From Sphingopyxis sp. RIFCSPHIGHO2_12_FULL_65_19 (GTDB lineage: Bacteria > Pseudomonadota > Alphaproteobacteria > Sphingomonadales > Sphingomonadaceae), in the NCBI RefSeq assembly GCF_001830555.1, contig NZ_MIAM01000024.1:228-64227 (forward strand): 64,000 nt of DNA, written 5' to 3'. Positions 62,321 to 64,000 of this stretch are shown here, piece by piece (positions within the stretch are counted from its first letter, which is position 1; each line of letters begins with the position of its first letter). Position numbers and translations under genes: made by a program. The notes under the pieces were generated by a model. That model did not search any database. It was not told the origin of the DNA and saw only the letters and a program-made list of their open reading frames with translations.

Positions 62321-62400
62321 GGGAGGAGCCAGGCGGCGCTCGCCCCTCCCGAAAGGATGAGGTGCGGGAGCCTTGGTGGGTTGCGACCCACTCCCGCACC
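62321..62400. repeat. Two hairpins between SRPBCC and P1B-4 ATPase
   Basis: The ~190 bases between the two genes carry GGGAGG...CCTCCC (62321-62326 / 62345-62350). A stronger stem follows: GGTGCGGGAG (62361-62370) with CTCCCGCACC (62391-62400), enclosing GTGGGT-TGCG-ACCCAC. It may be a REP element or an mRNA processing or attenuation site inside the operon. Confidence 0.6.
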
Positions 62401-62481
62401 TCCTTGACCGCCAGTGACCCTCGACCGGGGTGGCGGGGGCAAAGAGCCAAGGGCTCCCGGCGGCCAAGATCTCATTGTCCT

Positions 62482-62952
62482 TCATGCGCGCCGACCACTC
62501 GGACGGGCGTAACGGGACTGAACCGTCGTGCGACGGAGTTGCTGTTCGAGCGCCATGTTCGAGCGCTTGAGAAAAACGCTGCAAACCCGTCGAAGCATAG
62601 GATAGGCAAGCCACGAGAAGAGACCTCCGCATACGAGACGGTGGGTGATCTCTACTCCCTGCCCGAGCTTTTCGAGCCGGTAGCTTTCTTCGATGACGAG
62701 AAGCCCGCGCGTGCCTGTCTGCCACGAGAAGCCGGTCAGCCAGTCGAGACCGGTAATTCGCCCCTCGGAGGCAAATTCCGGACCGTGCTTCCCGCGCGGT
62801 GCATAGACATAGTCCACTCGCTCGTCGTCGCCCGGCCGATCGGTGAACCGAAGCGTCGGGTGCCAGTCGCCATAGCGCTCGATATCGACGAGCAGTCGCC
62901 AGACGCGACCGATCGGAACCCGCAGGCGGAGCGAGGTGCCTACCGAGAACAT
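62482..62952 (-). CDS. SRPBCC (START-like) domain protein, second copy type
   Basis: 156 residues starting MFSVGTSLRLRVPIGRVWRLLVDIERYGDWHPTLRF, the SRPBCC N-terminus. It continues with YVYAPRGKHGPEFASEGRITGLDWLTGFSWQTGTRGLLVIEESYRLEKLGQGVEITHRLV and a C-terminal amphipathic helix. It differs clearly in sequence from the SRPBCC protein at 56.0 kb, so the two are not a recent duplicate. GAGGAGG precedes the start. Ligand unknown; cytoplasmic. The hairpin region separates it from the ATPase. Confidence 0.82.
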   Translation of the reverse strand: MFSVGTSLRLRVPIGRVWRLLVDIERYGDWHPTLRFTDRPGDDERVDYVYAPRGKHGPEFASEGRITGLDWLTGFSWQTGTRGLLVIEESYRLEKLGQGVEITHRLVCGGLFSWLAYPMLRRVCSVFLKRSNMALEQQLRRTTVQSRYARPSGRRA

Positions 62953-63033
62953 CGGTAACCTCCTCGCTCTCGCAAGCTGGTCCGCGACGCAGGCCGGGGA
63001 CCTGCGCCGCGGTGGAAACCGGCAAGGTGCCGG

Positions 63034-63378
63034 TCAGCTCTGAACATCGGGAGGCTCCGCGGCGGATTTTCCGCCAAGGATTTCAACCGCTTCAAGGGTG
63101 ATGAGCCCGATATCGGGTATCTCCCCCAGCTGCCCCGCAAAGTCGCGGAGCCGCTGCTCCTCGTCGATGATCTCGATCACGACCGCCCGGTCATTCTCCA
63201 GCGCATGTTTGCGGTGGAGATGCGCCGAGCGACCGAAACCGAGAACCGCTTCGAGCACCGTAACGCCTGCCAGCTTTTGCTGGCGAGCGAGTTCGGAGAT
63301 GAACTCGAAGACCCGCTGATCGCCGAAGAAGGCGGATTCATCGGTGTAGATGCGCAAGAGCTTGGATGCTTTTGTCAT
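63034..63378 (-). CDS. DUF190 PII-like protein
   Basis: 114 residues of the DUF190 family, which has a PII-like trimeric ferredoxin fold: LLRIYTDESAFFGDQRVFEFISELARQQKLAGVTVLEAVLGFGRSAHLHRKHALE and PVVIEIID-like AVVIEIIDEEQRLRDF. PII-like proteins near metal RND genes (CutA and PII-NG relatives) are thought to sense nucleotides or metals and tune the transporter. It starts 12 bases after the stop of the HME-RND pump and is thus in the same operon. Confidence 0.85.
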   Translation of the reverse strand: MTKASKLLRIYTDESAFFGDQRVFEFISELARQQKLAGVTVLEAVLGFGRSAHLHRKHALENDRAVVIEIIDEEQRLRDFAGQLGEIPDIGLITLEAVEILGGKSAAEPPDVQS

Positions 63379-63390
63379 GACAGTCTCTCC

Positions 63391-64000
63391 CTATTCCGTG
63401 ACCGGCTGGACCGCCGGCTCCGCTTTCCGCTTCAGGAACTTCGGCTGCCAGTCCGCCCCGAGAACGACCTTTGCGATCGCGGGGAGAACGAGCAGCGTCA
63501 GGATCGTCGCCGCGATGAGGCCGCCGATGACGGTCGTCGCGAGCGGCTTCTGCACTTCGGCACCCGTGCCGGTCGCGATCGCCATCGGCACGAAGCCGAT
63601 CGCGGGCACGAAACCGGTCATGATCACCGCGCGCATCTTCTCGGTCATGCCCTCACGGATTGCCTCCGTGAGCGGGACATCATTCTCGAGCCGCTCGCGG
63701 ATCGCCGTCATGACGACGAGACCGTTGAGCACCGCGACGCCGGCAAGGCAGATGAAGCCCACAGCCGCCGAGACCGAGAAGTTGATGCCCGTAAGCGCGA
63801 GGGTGAACACCCCGCCCGCGAGGCCCAGCGGCACCGCAAGGAACACAGCGGTCGCGCGTCCGAAGGTGCCGAGCGCCATGTAGAGCAGGATGAAGATACC
63901 GGCGAAGCAGAGCGGAACCACGATGGAGAGCCGCTTCGACGCAGCCTGCAGGCTTTCGAACTGCCCGCCCCATTCGAGATAATAGCCCGAGGGGAGCTTC
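63391..64000 (-). CDS. HME-RND heavy-metal efflux permease, C-terminal part
   Basis: The last 203 residues of a CusA/CzcA-type pump; the 5' part lies beyond the window. Visible are KLPSGYYLEWGGQFESLQAA, KRLSIVVPLCFAGIFILLYMALG, SVSAAVGFICLAGVAVLNGLVVMTAIRERL, MTGFVPAIGFVPMAIATGTGAEVQKPLATTVIGG and LLVLPAIAKVVLG, all standard for the metal branch. This is most likely the permease that belongs to the tolC and broken cusB genes at 53.7-55.3 kb on the other strand. It heads the minus-strand block seen here. Confidence 0.9.
   Translation of the reverse strand, partial: KLPSGYYLEWGGQFESLQAASKRLSIVVPLCFAGIFILLYMALGTFGRATAVFLAVPLGLAGGVFTLALTGINFSVSAAVGFICLAGVAVLNGLVVMTAIRERLENDVPLTEAIREGMTEKMRAVIMTGFVPAIGFVPMAIATGTGAEVQKPLATTVIGGLIAATILTLLVLPAIAKVVLGADWQPKFLKRKAEPAVQPVTE

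Larger units (their letters stand above)
30830..64000. mobile_element. Integrated metal-resistance island (right end not reached)
   Basis: A tRNA-Gly 3' fragment and a tyrosine integrase at the left are followed by arsenic, copper, mercury-type and divalent-metal resistance genes up to the window edge. Core-metabolism genes stop at the tRNA fragment. AT-richer stretches appear at 30.88-31.05, 32.3-32.5 and 41.15-41.4 kb. No second tRNA-Gly end was seen by eye within the window, so the island is at least 33 kb if it is a single element. Nested or composite insertion is possible. Confidence 0.7.

Overview
The window is high-GC DNA of an alphaproteobacterium, most likely a sphingomonad of the Sphingopyxis/Novosphingobium type. 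This rests on several TonB-dependent receptors, the style of the core genes (dapB-nth, ppx-rlmE, tadA, rpmB) and Sphingomonadaceae-like small proteins. The genus is inference. There is no rRNA, no complete tRNA and no CRISPR array.

Bases 1-30.8 kb look like ordinary chromosome. In order: the end of a sulfotransferase; a TonB-dependent receptor carrying an exact 372-bp in-frame tandem duplication; an amino-acid permease; a double AAA+ ATPase; a divergent TetR / Rieske-oxygenase / FAD-oxidoreductase cluster with a perfect operator between the divergent starts; an M20 peptidase; dapB-nth; a sirtuin; tadA; rpmB; a phytase-like esterase; a glycine-zipper protein; ppx-rlmE; and an S41 lipoprotein protease. 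Next comes a cobalamin riboswitch followed by ten genes whose every junction overlaps: btuB, a membrane protein, DUF1636, cobT, cobC, cobS, cobD, cbiB, cobQ, cobU. A secreted formylglycine-generating-enzyme-like lipoprotein closes this part.

At 30,830-30,874 lies only the last 45 nt of a tRNA-Gly(GCC), followed by a tyrosine integrase. This is the usual signature of an island integrated in a tRNA gene. From there to the right edge almost everything is metal or metalloid resistance: arsN1-like, arsR-arsC-acr3-arsH; a GntR/UTRA regulator with two PepSY proteins and a TonB receptor that share an operator-like motif; copA-copB-DUF305-DUF411; a three-gene anti-sigma/sensor/sigma module resembling cnrYXH; copC-copD; a P1B-1 copper ATPase; merR/merT; small secreted Cys/Met proteins; and a tolC-cusB start.

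At about 55,344 cusB stops abruptly and meets a dsbA-like gene that is also cut, on the opposite strand. Everything from there to 64,000 is on the minus strand: dsbA', dsbB, SRPBCC, an HAE-type RND pump, a P1B-4 ATPase, SRPBCC, DUF190 and an HME-RND pump running off the edge. Turning that block around would give one co-directional tolC-cusB-cusA-...-dsbB-dsbA operon, so an inversion (or an assembly join) is the simplest reading. How the metal modules cooperate is inferred from family knowledge and gene order.
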